Shown: positions 16,051 to 23,461 of the stretch, piece after piece | How positions within the stretch are numbered: the first letter of the stretch is position 1 | Layout of the letters: the number at the start of each line of letters is the position of its first letter | Source of the DNA: Clostridiales bacterium DTU074 | GTDB taxonomy: Bacteria > Bacillota > Clostridia > Caldicoprobacterales > Caldicoprobacteraceae | Reading direction: 5' to 3' | Assembly: GCA_001513075.1 (NCBI GenBank) | Contig: LFSE01000025.1 | Coordinates: forward strand, 1 to 33,224 | DNA length: 33,224 bases | Made by a program: the position numbers and the translations under genes | Notes under the pieces: generated by a model | Told to the model about the DNA's origin: nothing | What the model saw: the letters and a program-made list of their open reading frames with translations, nothing else | Databases searched by the model: none

Positions 16051-16572
16051 GTGTTTTTTTTGAATATACTGCTGCGCTTCGTGCAGTATCTGGCAAAAAA
16101 AGTAATAGTTTTGGCTATAATAGTATGTTTGGCCGTTCTGGCCACCTTGATAGCCTATGACTGTGCAAATATATATATAGTTGTTACTGAAGGGATGACC
16201 CTGAGGGCTACTTCGATATTGGAAGGACAGGAAAATGTTGTATTGCAAAAATTTTTCACCCAGGCTTATTTAAAAGCCGATCCTTTGATGAACAATAATG
16301 TATATAACGATTTCATCATCCAGGACTATAACATTAAAATGAGGGTTAAATGGTTATGGGCGTGGCCGTGGGAGGAGCGGGTAAAAGCTGTTATCGAAGA
16401 ATCCATACCTAAAATCGTAGGTAAACCCAGGGATGATGAACAGCCGGTTAAAACGCCGCCTTCGTGGCAAAATGGTGAGAAGATAGTTTTGCTGGAGAAG
16501 CAGGATGGCCATTGGAAGATTGCCGGGATTATATTCAAAAGTTCTTTGGATCGGTCCGATACCCAGGAATGA
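16051..16572 (+). CDS. Unrecognised membrane-anchored protein with small extracytoplasmic domain
   Basis: I do not recognise a named family. The 173-residue product has one strong N-terminal membrane segment (about 17-41) and an outside domain of about 130 residues. That domain contains FTQAYLKADPLMNN, a Trp-rich KWLWAWPWEER stretch, an acidic/Pro-rich insert and a final EKQDGHWKIAGI strand. The last element resembles the C-terminal strand of NTF2-like (SnoaL/DUF4829-type) domains, a tentative guess. GTG 16051 is the longest start. In-frame TTG 16060 fits better with AGGTG six bases upstream, so the true protein may be 170 residues. It has its own promoter candidate and is 32 bases before an AEC permease, perhaps one operon. 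Confidence 0.75.
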   Translation: MFFLNILLRFVQYLAKKVIVLAIIVCLAVLATLIAYDCANIYIVVTEGMTLRATSILEGQENVVLQKFFTQAYLKADPLMNNNVYNDFIIQDYNIKMRVKWLWAWPWEERVKAVIEESIPKIVGKPRDDEQPVKTPPSWQNGEKIVLLEKQDGHWKIAGIIFKSSLDRSDTQE

Positions 16573-16604
16573 TTTATATTAACTATAAGGGAGTTTTTAA
16601 ATAA

Positions 16605-17549
16605 ATGGCAGTACTGGATGCTGTACAAAGCGTTTTAAGCATCTTGCTTATGATCTCCATCGGTTATGTCCTTAGTTTAAAAGGCTGGTTCAGTCAGGAG
16701 ACGCCGGCACTGTTTTCCAGATTGGTGGTCAAGGTATCTCTGCCCGCTTTGATGATATCGAACTTGTTAACCACATTCGACAGGAGAACTTTATTGGAAG
16801 CAGGAATTGGCCTTGTGCTTCCGATGTTTGTGATTATTTTTTTATTTGGGATCGGAAGGCTCCTTTCAGGAGTACTGAAAGTGCCTTCTGACAGGCGGGG
16901 GGTTTTCTTGTCCCTTTTTGCCTTTTCAAATACAATATTTATCGGACTTCCGGTTAATGTGGCACTATTCGGTGAACAAAGCGTTTCCTTTGTGCTCTTG
17001 TATTACATATCAAATACGGTATTATTCTGGACCATGGGTGTAAATAGGATTCGGTTGGACGGCCAGTCTGATTATAAATCCGCATCTGTCCGGCAGACAA
17101 TCAAAAATTTTTTATCCCCTCCCTTGATGGCCTTCATAATTGCCGTGGTGTTTATTATGCTTGGTGTGGAACTTCCCAAGTTTGTAATGGATACAAGCCG
17201 GTATATCGGTAATCTTACCACTCCTATGTCCATGCTGTATGTGGGCAATGTCATCCATTCCATCAGGCGCGATGAGATAGAGCTTGACAGGGAAATGCTG
17301 GCCGTTATATCAGGCAGATTTATAATTGCTCCTCTGATGATACTGGGGCTGATGTATTTTATACCTGTGCCCGAGCTTATGAAAAAGGTGTTTGTTGTGC
17401 AGGCCGCCATGCCTGCAATGACTCAGATAGCTATAGTTTCCAAGGCCTATAAGGCTGATCACAGGTACGCTGCGGCCATGATTACCGCTACGACCATTGC
17501 GAGTCTTGTCTTTATTCCGTTGTACATGCTTGTTTTGAGCGGAATCTAG
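16605..17549 (+). CDS. AEC (auxin efflux carrier-like) family permease 1
   Basis: A 314-residue membrane protein with about ten hydrophobic segments in two similar halves of five, as expected for the AEC/BART superfamily. The mid-protein half-helix FAFSNTIFIGLPV is the recognisable family element. Bacterial members include malonate, malate and other organic-anion carriers; the substrate here cannot be read from sequence. The gene is 32 bases after the membrane-anchored unknown. A second, diverged AEC gene sits at 18595. Confidence 0.88.
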   Translation: MAVLDAVQSVLSILLMISIGYVLSLKGWFSQETPALFSRLVVKVSLPALMISNLLTTFDRRTLLEAGIGLVLPMFVIIFLFGIGRLLSGVLKVPSDRRGVFLSLFAFSNTIFIGLPVNVALFGEQSVSFVLLYYISNTVLFWTMGVNRIRLDGQSDYKSASVRQTIKNFLSPPLMAFIIAVVFIMLGVELPKFVMDTSRYIGNLTTPMSMLYVGNVIHSIRRDEIELDREMLAVISGRFIIAPLMILGLMYFIPVPELMKKVFVVQAAMPAMTQIAIVSKAYKADHRYAAAMITATTIASLVFIPLYMLVLSGI

Positions 17550-17566
17550 GGAGTTTGATTAGATGC

Positions 17567-17595
17567 TTGTGCTTGATATGAAGAAATGCTAAAAT
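17567..17595 (+). promoter_or_regulatory. Candidate promoter for the acyltransferase gene
   Basis: TTGTGC (17567-17572) and TAAAAT (17590-17595) are separated by 17 bases and lie about 65 bases before the chosen ATG. An overlapping pair (TTGATA with TAATGT, 16 bases apart) is also possible. Confidence 0.4.
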
Positions 17596-17659
17596 AATGT
17601 GAGTGTTTTTATAGCTGTATACCTAGCCGAACCCTGCGGGTATGAAAGGGTGTATTATG

Positions 17660-18418
17660 ATGGATGCTGCCAATAACAATGGGGAACACAATAAAAATAA
17701 TGAAAAAAGCAGCAGAAACGGAAGATGGTTCCGCCTCTTTGGCAGTCCCAGGTTTAGAAAGGCTCTGAGGATTATATGGAATAACCCCAAGCTGTTTATC
17801 AACGCCATCTATAGCTTTTTTGTGTGCTTTAGGCTTTTTGGTTTAAAATTTTATAGGTTTCCGGTTATAGCTGATTTTGGGAGCAAAATAAGGAAGGCTC
17901 ATAAGGCTAAATTGGAAATACAAGGGAGATTGTATCTCGGAGGCAGGTATATAGGCGATCAGAGCGGAGCTGATACCTATATGAAGCTGCCTAGGGGTAC
18001 AACTTGTCGAATACTGGGGAGGGTAAAGCTGGGCCCCGGAGTTCGGGTCATACTTGAACCTGGCGCTAATTTTTCTATAGGTGATAATACCTATATAACC
18101 GCAGCATCAATTATACATTGTTCAACCAGCATCAGTATCGGCAGGGATTGTGCCATTGCCTGGGGAACCACTATTATGGATACTGACTTTCACAGCATAG
18201 TATATGAGGACGGAAACCAAAACTCCATAAGCAAGCCTATCGTGATCGGGGATAAGGTTTGGATAGGATGTAATTGTACCATTTTAAAGGGAGTGACAAT
18301 AGGGAATAACAGCGTGATTGCTGCCAATTCCCTTGTTAACAGGGATGTTCCGCCAAATTCGCTGGTGGCAGGCAATCCGGCAAGGGTGGTAAAAACCGGG
18401 ATCGATTGGCTGGCATAA
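17660..18418 (+). CDS. Hexapeptide-repeat (left-handed beta-helix) acyltransferase
   Basis: A 252-residue cytosolic enzyme. After a polar, Asn-rich N-terminus and a basic region come repeated hexapeptide turns (SIGDNTYI, SISIGRDCAIAWGTTI, VIGDKVWIGCNCTILKGVTIGNNSVIAA) and the usual ending NSLVAGNPARVV. The DTDFHSI loop supplies the probable catalytic His, as in maltose- and galactoside-type O-acetyltransferases and WcaF/VatD relatives. The acceptor is probably a sugar or surface glycan. The start is chosen at ATG 17660, 7 bases after AAAGGGTG; ATG 17657 or an upstream ATG 17642 would also be in frame. Its own promoter and a following terminator suggest a single-gene transcript. Confidence 0.85.
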   Translation: MDAANNNGEHNKNNEKSSRNGRWFRLFGSPRFRKALRIIWNNPKLFINAIYSFFVCFRLFGLKFYRFPVIADFGSKIRKAHKAKLEIQGRLYLGGRYIGDQSGADTYMKLPRGTTCRILGRVKLGPGVRVILEPGANFSIGDNTYITAASIIHCSTSISIGRDCAIAWGTTIMDTDFHSIVYEDGNQNSISKPIVIGDKVWIGCNCTILKGVTIGNNSVIAANSLVNRDVPPNSLVAGNPARVVKTGIDWLA

Positions 18419-18482
18419 CTCATACCAAGTAGGGACTGGTGAAGCCGGTTGTTCCGTTAAGCGAATAATAATCTGTTTATAA

Positions 18483-18510
18483 AGTGGCATAAGGGGCACT
18501 CTTTTTTTTT
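18483..18510 (+). terminator. Intrinsic terminator after the acyltransferase
   Basis: AGTG (18483-18486) pairs with CACT (18497-18500) around a 10-base loop, followed after one C by nine T (18502-18510). The stem is short but the T run is the longest in the area. Confidence 0.5.
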
Positions 18511-18594
18511 AACCAAAAACCGCTCGCGGGAAATTGTTTCATGTTATCAAGCTGTAATACAGGCAATTTGGGGGCTGAAAGGAGTTTATACAAA

Positions 18595-19521
18595 GTGTTA
18601 TTACATATCCTGTTATATAATATTGCTCCTGTATTCTTTTTGATTAGCCTGGGCTATATACTGGGCAAAAAATTCAAATTAGACATTCGTTCCCTAAGTA
18701 AGCTAAGCATATATATATTTGTTCCTGCAATTATTTTTTTGAATCTCTACGAAACCGAGATTAATTTTAACCAACTGCTACCCGTAATTTTCACCGTTAT
18801 ATTTGTTCTTGCTCTATCGGCAGTTGGTTCTATAGCAGCTAAGATATATCGATACGGTGATGCTAGGAAGAACACGATAAAAAATGCCATTATGTTTTAT
18901 AATTCAGGGAATTTCGGCATACCCCTTATATCTCTGGTTTTTGCCAATACACCGGTGACCGATTATGCGGTGTCCATACAGATAATGATCATGATAAGTC
19001 AGAACCTGCTTAATTATTCCCTTGGCTTTTATAACGCCGCCAGGGGCAGCATGGATTTCAAGTCATCTCTGAAATCAGTCCTAAAGATGCCGGCAATTCA
19101 TGCCATAATAGCTGCATTGGTTGCAAAGGCAATTCCCTGTGATCTTCGTAATTTTTTTCTGTGGCCTGCCGTGACATACGCAGGAAATGCCATGATCGCC
19201 GTTAATTTGCTTATACTTGGGATTCAGCTATCATTAACTAAGTTTGAGTTAAAGAACAAGGATGTCTATTTTGCTGCCTTTTTGCGACTCTGCATAGGTC
19301 CCGTCATTGGATACTTGCTTATATTGTTATTACGGCTTGAAGGAGCAATGGCTAAAGTTTTAATGATATCTTCCGGGCTTCCTACCGCCGTCAATACTGT
19401 GTTAATTGCAGCCGAGTTTAATAATGAACCCGAATTTGCCACCCAGGTGGTGGTCGTGACAACCCTGTTTTGCCTTTTTACCTTGCCGCTGGTGATATAT
19501 TTTGCTCAGATGGCTTTCTAA
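18595..19521 (+). CDS. AEC family permease 2
   Basis: A second AEC/BART-type carrier of 308 residues, about ten membrane segments, with the family element MFYNSGNFGIPLISLVF and a late SSGLPTAVNTVLIA segment. It is clearly diverged from the AEC permease at 16605, so it is not a recent duplicate. I start it at GTG 18595 because AAAGGAG (18578-18584) lies 10 bases upstream and the first helix begins directly after; ATG 18541 would add 18 residues without a good ribosome site. It is 49 bases before the GH42 gene and probably co-transcribed with it. That may hint at export or import of a sugar-derived acid, but nothing in the sequence proves it. Confidence 0.87.
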   Translation: MLLHILLYNIAPVFFLISLGYILGKKFKLDIRSLSKLSIYIFVPAIIFLNLYETEINFNQLLPVIFTVIFVLALSAVGSIAAKIYRYGDARKNTIKNAIMFYNSGNFGIPLISLVFANTPVTDYAVSIQIMIMISQNLLNYSLGFYNAARGSMDFKSSLKSVLKMPAIHAIIAALVAKAIPCDLRNFFLWPAVTYAGNAMIAVNLLILGIQLSLTKFELKNKDVYFAAFLRLCIGPVIGYLLILLLRLEGAMAKVLMISSGLPTAVNTVLIAAEFNNEPEFATQVVVVTTLFCLFTLPLVIYFAQMAF

Positions 19522-19570
19522 ATTCCTGCCTTTATAAGGGTGGGATATATAAAAAGGAAGGTGGTATAGG

Positions 19571-21640
19571 GTGAAGGTGAAGTATCCTCCAATCAACCCT
19601 AAATGCGCTCATTTCCTCCACGGTGCCGATTACAATCCGGATCAGTGGAAGGCTACCCCCGATGTTTGGGATGAGGATATGCGCCTGATGAAGCTGGCTC
19701 ACTGCAATGCAATGTCGGTGGGGATATTTTCCTGGGCAAGTTTAGAGCCCGAGGAAGGTCGATTCGAGTTCAGCTGGCTTGATACTATCATGGACAAATT
19801 GGCCGAAAATGGTGCTTACGCCGTTCTGGCAACACCCAGCGGAGCCAGGCCGGCATGGCTGGCTGAGAAGTATCCTGAGGTGCTTCGCGTCGGGGCAGAC
19901 CGGGTTAGGATACTATTCGGCGCCCGTCACAACCACTGTTATACTTCGCCGGTATACCGGGAAAAAACCCGTCTTATCAATCAGAAGCTTGCCCAACGCT
20001 ATAAGGAGCATCCGGCGCTTCTGGTATGGCATGTTTCCAATGAGTACGGAGGCGAATGCCATTGTGAGCTGTGTCAGGAGGCTTTCAGGGAGTGGTTGAA
20101 GAAAAAATATGACGGGGATTTGGATAAGCTGAATCATGCATGGTGGACCGCATTTTGGAGCCATACTTATACTGATTGGAGCCAGATACAATCCCCGGCA
20201 CCTCATGGCGAAAGATCAATTCACGGCCTCAATCTTGACTGGAAGCGCTTTGTTACACATCAGACCATAGAGTTTTTTAAGAATGAAATTGCCCCGTTAA
20301 AGGAAATTACGCCCGATGTTCCCGTAACTACGAATTTTATGGGCTTGTATCCCGGCCTCAATTACTGGAAATTTGCCCGGGAGGTAGATGTGGTTTCGTG
20401 GGATAACTATCCCACATGGCATGGCAGGGAAGCTGACTGGGAGCTTGCATTTAAGATTGGCTTTGTACATGATATTAACCGATCTCTTAAAGGCGGAAAG
20501 CCCTTTATGCTTATGGAGAGCACACCCAGCATGACCAACTGGCAGCAGGTGGCAAAACTGAAGCGCCCGGGAATGCATCTGTTGTCTTCCATACAGGCGG
20601 TAGCCCACGGCTCTGATACCGTCCAGTATTTCCAATGGCGAAAAAGCAGGGGATGCTCCGAAAAATTCCACGGAGCTGTTGTGGATCACTGTGGCCATGA
20701 AAATACCCGGGTGTTCAGGGATGTTGCAGAGGTGGGAAAGGTCCTTGAAAAGCTGGATCCAGTTGTAGGCTCAACCGTAAGGCCCGATGTGGCAATAATA
20801 TATGATTGGGAGAACTACTGGGCTATAGAGGACGCCCAGGGGCCAAGGCGGGAGAAGAAGAATTACCAGTTGACCTGTCAGATGCATTACCGCCCCTTCT
20901 GGAAAAATGGGGTCCCAGTGGATGTCATAGATATGGACTGTGATTTTTCGGGTTATAAGCTGCTTATAGCTCCCATGTTATACATGGTGCGTCCTGGAGT
21001 GGCCGAGAGAATAGAGAAATTTGTTGAGACCGGTGGCACCTTCGTGACCACCTATTGGAGCGGTATTGTTGATGAAAATGATCTATGTTTCCTGGGAGGT
21101 TTTCCGGGTCCCTTGCGAAGGGTAACGGGCGTCTGGTCAGAGGAGATAGATGCGCTGTATGATCACGATATAAACCATGTTGTTGTTAAGGACGCAGGCT
21201 CCCTGGGTCTTAAGAATGAATACGAGGCAAGGGAATTGTGCGATTTAATACATGCCGAAACCGCTCGGGTATTGGCTATATATAAGAGCGATTTTTATGC
21301 CGGCAGGCCAGCGTTAACAGTAAACATCTTTGGAAAGGGCATGGCATATTACATAGCCTTTAGAAATAATGACGATTTTCTGGATGATTTCTACGGTCGG
21401 CTTATAAATGAATTGAACCTTAAGAGAGTTGTTGATGCCCAGTTGCCCGAGGGGGTTACGGCGCAGCTTCGAACAGATGGGGAACAAAACTTCATATTTC
21501 TCCTGAATTTTGTTCCGGAAGCGAGGACGGTGGATCTGGGCAGCAAGGCATATGAGGACATGCTTAACCATGAACGGGTTACCGGATGCATAACCCTGGA
21601 GGGATACGGAGTCAGGATTTTACAGGAATCCTTAAGCTAG
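19571..21640 (+). CDS. GH42 beta-galactosidase
   Basis: A 689-residue cytosolic retaining glycoside hydrolase that releases terminal beta-galactose from galactosides. The TIM barrel shows the acid/base Glu158 (WHVSNEYGG) and the nucleophile Glu316 (PFMLMESTPS). Four zinc-ligand cysteines typical of GH42 are present: Cys123 and the cluster Cys163, Cys165, Cys168. A trimerisation domain and a C-terminal beta domain complete the normal family length. There is no signal peptide. The GTG start at 19571 has AAGGAAGGTGG about 6 bases upstream. No sugar permease, GalK or LacI gene is adjacent; only the AEC permease precedes it. A strong terminator follows. Confidence 0.95.
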   Translation: MKVKYPPINPKCAHFLHGADYNPDQWKATPDVWDEDMRLMKLAHCNAMSVGIFSWASLEPEEGRFEFSWLDTIMDKLAENGAYAVLATPSGARPAWLAEKYPEVLRVGADRVRILFGARHNHCYTSPVYREKTRLINQKLAQRYKEHPALLVWHVSNEYGGECHCELCQEAFREWLKKKYDGDLDKLNHAWWTAFWSHTYTDWSQIQSPAPHGERSIHGLNLDWKRFVTHQTIEFFKNEIAPLKEITPDVPVTTNFMGLYPGLNYWKFAREVDVVSWDNYPTWHGREADWELAFKIGFVHDINRSLKGGKPFMLMESTPSMTNWQQVAKLKRPGMHLLSSIQAVAHGSDTVQYFQWRKSRGCSEKFHGAVVDHCGHENTRVFRDVAEVGKVLEKLDPVVGSTVRPDVAIIYDWENYWAIEDAQGPRREKKNYQLTCQMHYRPFWKNGVPVDVIDMDCDFSGYKLLIAPMLYMVRPGVAERIEKFVETGGTFVTTYWSGIVDENDLCFLGGFPGPLRRVTGVWSEEIDALYDHDINHVVVKDAGSLGLKNEYEARELCDLIHAETARVLAIYKSDFYAGRPALTVNIFGKGMAYYIAFRNNDDFLDDFYGRLINELNLKRVVDAQLPEGVTAQLRTDGEQNFIFLLNFVPEARTVDLGSKAYEDMLNHERVTGCITLEGYGVRILQESLS

Positions 21641-21648
21641 GTTATAAA

Positions 21649-21680
21649 GGATGGCTGTCATAAGCCATCCTACTTTTTTA
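21649..21680 (+). terminator. Strong terminator after the GH42 gene
   Basis: GGATGGCT (21649-21656) and AGCCATCC (21663-21670) form a perfect 8-bp stem with a 6-base loop. TAC and then six T follow. Confidence 0.9.
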
Positions 21681-21704
21681 TAGGCCCTTATTATCGGGCT
21701 AAGA

Positions 21705-21734
21705 TTGATTTGTTTTTATGAATGGGGGTATAAT
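21705..21734 (+). promoter_or_regulatory. Promoter for the GH3 lipoprotein gene
   Basis: TTGATT (21705-21710), an 18-base spacer and a perfect TATAAT (21729-21734). It sits between the GH42 terminator and the GH3 start, giving a leader of about 60 bases. Confidence 0.65.
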
Positions 21735-21801
21735 TTTACTTGAGTTTGGCTGCGTCCTGAAATATATTGTCTTTGGAATGTATCATATGGGAGGGTTCAT
21801 C

Positions 21802-23181
21802 ATGAAAAACTACTGCAAAACGTGGTTTGTTTGGCTGATATTTTTGATTTTGGGCTTAATTTTGCTGACAAGCTGTTCTTTCCGTATGCCTCCGGAACAT
21901 GAAAAACCGGAGGATGAGGGAGGAGGCGCCGAAAATGAATCCGATCAGCAATCGAATAGTGATGAGGGGGAACAACCTACTTCTCCTTCGGAGGATGGCG
22001 AGTCGTCTGCTGAAGATGATACCGCAAAGCCGGAGGAAGAGCCTCAGGACCCCGCTGTTTTGTTTGAGGAACAGGTACAGGCTTATCTCGATAGTATGAC
22101 GCTAAGACAAAAGATCGGTCAGATGATAATTGTCGGCTTTGATGGGTATGAGCCCTCCGAAGCCGTTAAAGATATGATACAGAACTATCATGTAGGGAGC
22201 GTAATATTATTTACCAGAAATATTAAGGATAGTTCTCAGCTGGTAAAGCTGAATAATGATCTGAAAGCTCTGAACAAGGATAATTTGCTTCCCTTGATAA
22301 TATCCGCCGATCAGGAAGGGGGAAGGGTTAAGCGCCTGCCTGCCGATGCTACCCGCTTTCCGGCAAACCTTGTGATTGGGAATAAGAAATCAGCTCAACT
22401 GGCATATGACGTTGGCAAAGTTACCGGATTGGAGATGAAGGCCTATGGCTTTAACCTCAATTTTGCACCAGTATTGGATATATTCAGCAATCCTGAAAAC
22501 ACCGTTATCGGTGATAGAGCTTTGGGAACTGCTCCTGAGACGGTTGCAGAACTGGGAATTGCTATTATGAAAGGCCTGAAGGCCGGTGGGGTTATTCCGG
22601 TAATCAAACACTTTCCCGGGCACGGTGATACAGTGCTGGATTCTCATATAGATCTGCCCAGTGTAAACCATGGTTGGGAAAGGCTGGAGAGTTTTGAGCT
22701 GATTCCCTTCAAAAAGGCCATTGAAGCGGGTGCCGATATGGTGATGGTGGCTCATATTGTATACCCCAACATTATGGATGAAGAATTACCCGCGAGCCTA
22801 TCCGAGGAAATGATCACCGGAGTGTTACGGGAAAGGCTGAAATTTGACGGCGTGGTCATATCCGACGATATGGATATGGGAGCCATTCAGAAACATTACA
22901 ACATGGGAGAAGCTGCCGTACGGGCGGTACTTGCCGGGACCGATATAGTATCGGTATGCCACAGTTATGAACGACAAAAGCAAGCCTATGAAGCCATCCT
23001 TAAGGCTGTAGAGGATGGAACCATTCCACCGGAGCGTATTGATGAATCGGTAAGGCGTATAATCAGATTGAAGCTTAAATACGGTTTGACTGATGAGCCT
23101 GCTGACCCCGATGCCCTGCATAATGTGGTCGGGACAGAAGAACACCAGGCTGTAGCTGATAAAGCATGGGGAAAAGAATAA
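21802..23181 (+). CDS. nagZ: GH3 beta-N-acetylhexosaminidase, lipoprotein (NagZ/YbbD-like)
   Basis: A 459-residue lipoprotein. The signal peptide ends in the lipobox LTSC with acylated Cys25, so the enzyme sits on the outer face of the membrane. Residues 29-84 are a flexible, strongly acidic linker rich in Glu, Asp, Ser and Pro. The GH3 barrel carries KHFPGHGDT (269-277), the NagZ-type loop whose His/Asp pair acts as acid/base, and SDDMDM with nucleophile Asp355. It should cleave terminal GlcNAc from peptidoglycan fragments, feeding nagA after uptake and phosphorylation. ATG 21802 has GGGAGGG 6 bases upstream and begins the signal peptide; a longer frame from 21718 lacks both. Confidence 0.93.
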   Translation: MKNYCKTWFVWLIFLILGLILLTSCSFRMPPEHEKPEDEGGGAENESDQQSNSDEGEQPTSPSEDGESSAEDDTAKPEEEPQDPAVLFEEQVQAYLDSMTLRQKIGQMIIVGFDGYEPSEAVKDMIQNYHVGSVILFTRNIKDSSQLVKLNNDLKALNKDNLLPLIISADQEGGRVKRLPADATRFPANLVIGNKKSAQLAYDVGKVTGLEMKAYGFNLNFAPVLDIFSNPENTVIGDRALGTAPETVAELGIAIMKGLKAGGVIPVIKHFPGHGDTVLDSHIDLPSVNHGWERLESFELIPFKKAIEAGADMVMVAHIVYPNIMDEELPASLSEEMITGVLRERLKFDGVVISDDMDMGAIQKHYNMGEAAVRAVLAGTDIVSVCHSYERQKQAYEAILKAVEDGTIPPERIDESVRRIIRLKLKYGLTDEPADPDALHNVVGTEEHQAVADKAWGKE

Positions 23182-23388
23182 ATGTTAGGAATATTATTCT
23201 AATTACTGGCGCTTTACGGCAGAAATACGTAAACCTGCCTCGAACTTCCGTTAAAACTTGCTTCGCCCAGACATTGATTGCGGCTACCCTTTACTTTGTT
23301 AATGGGTGTTGCGCTTGTCTCAAGGTGGTTTCAATAGTATTACTGCATGCGCTAAGCTTATATTCTTCTTTTATTTCCGTTCTAATTC

Positions 23389-23397
23389 TGTTATACT
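23389..23397 (+). promoter_or_regulatory. Candidate extended -10 promoter for uvrA
   Basis: TGTTATACT is an extended -10 element, 64 bases before the uvrA ATG. The -35 region has no convincing hexamer. The 280-base gap between GH3 and uvrA holds no gene that I can support. Confidence 0.4.
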
Positions 23398-23461
23398 TTA
23401 TTTTGAATCATTTTAAGCTGGATATTATATAGGGAGATGAAGGAAGAAGGTATATGAACGT

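Noticed and set aside
23166-23432. An 88-codon hydrophobic frame between the GH3 gene and uvrA
   Set aside because: It overlaps the GH3 3' end out of frame, has no ribosome site, and its codon content looks like AT-rich spacer. The GH3 and uvrA genes explain the region.
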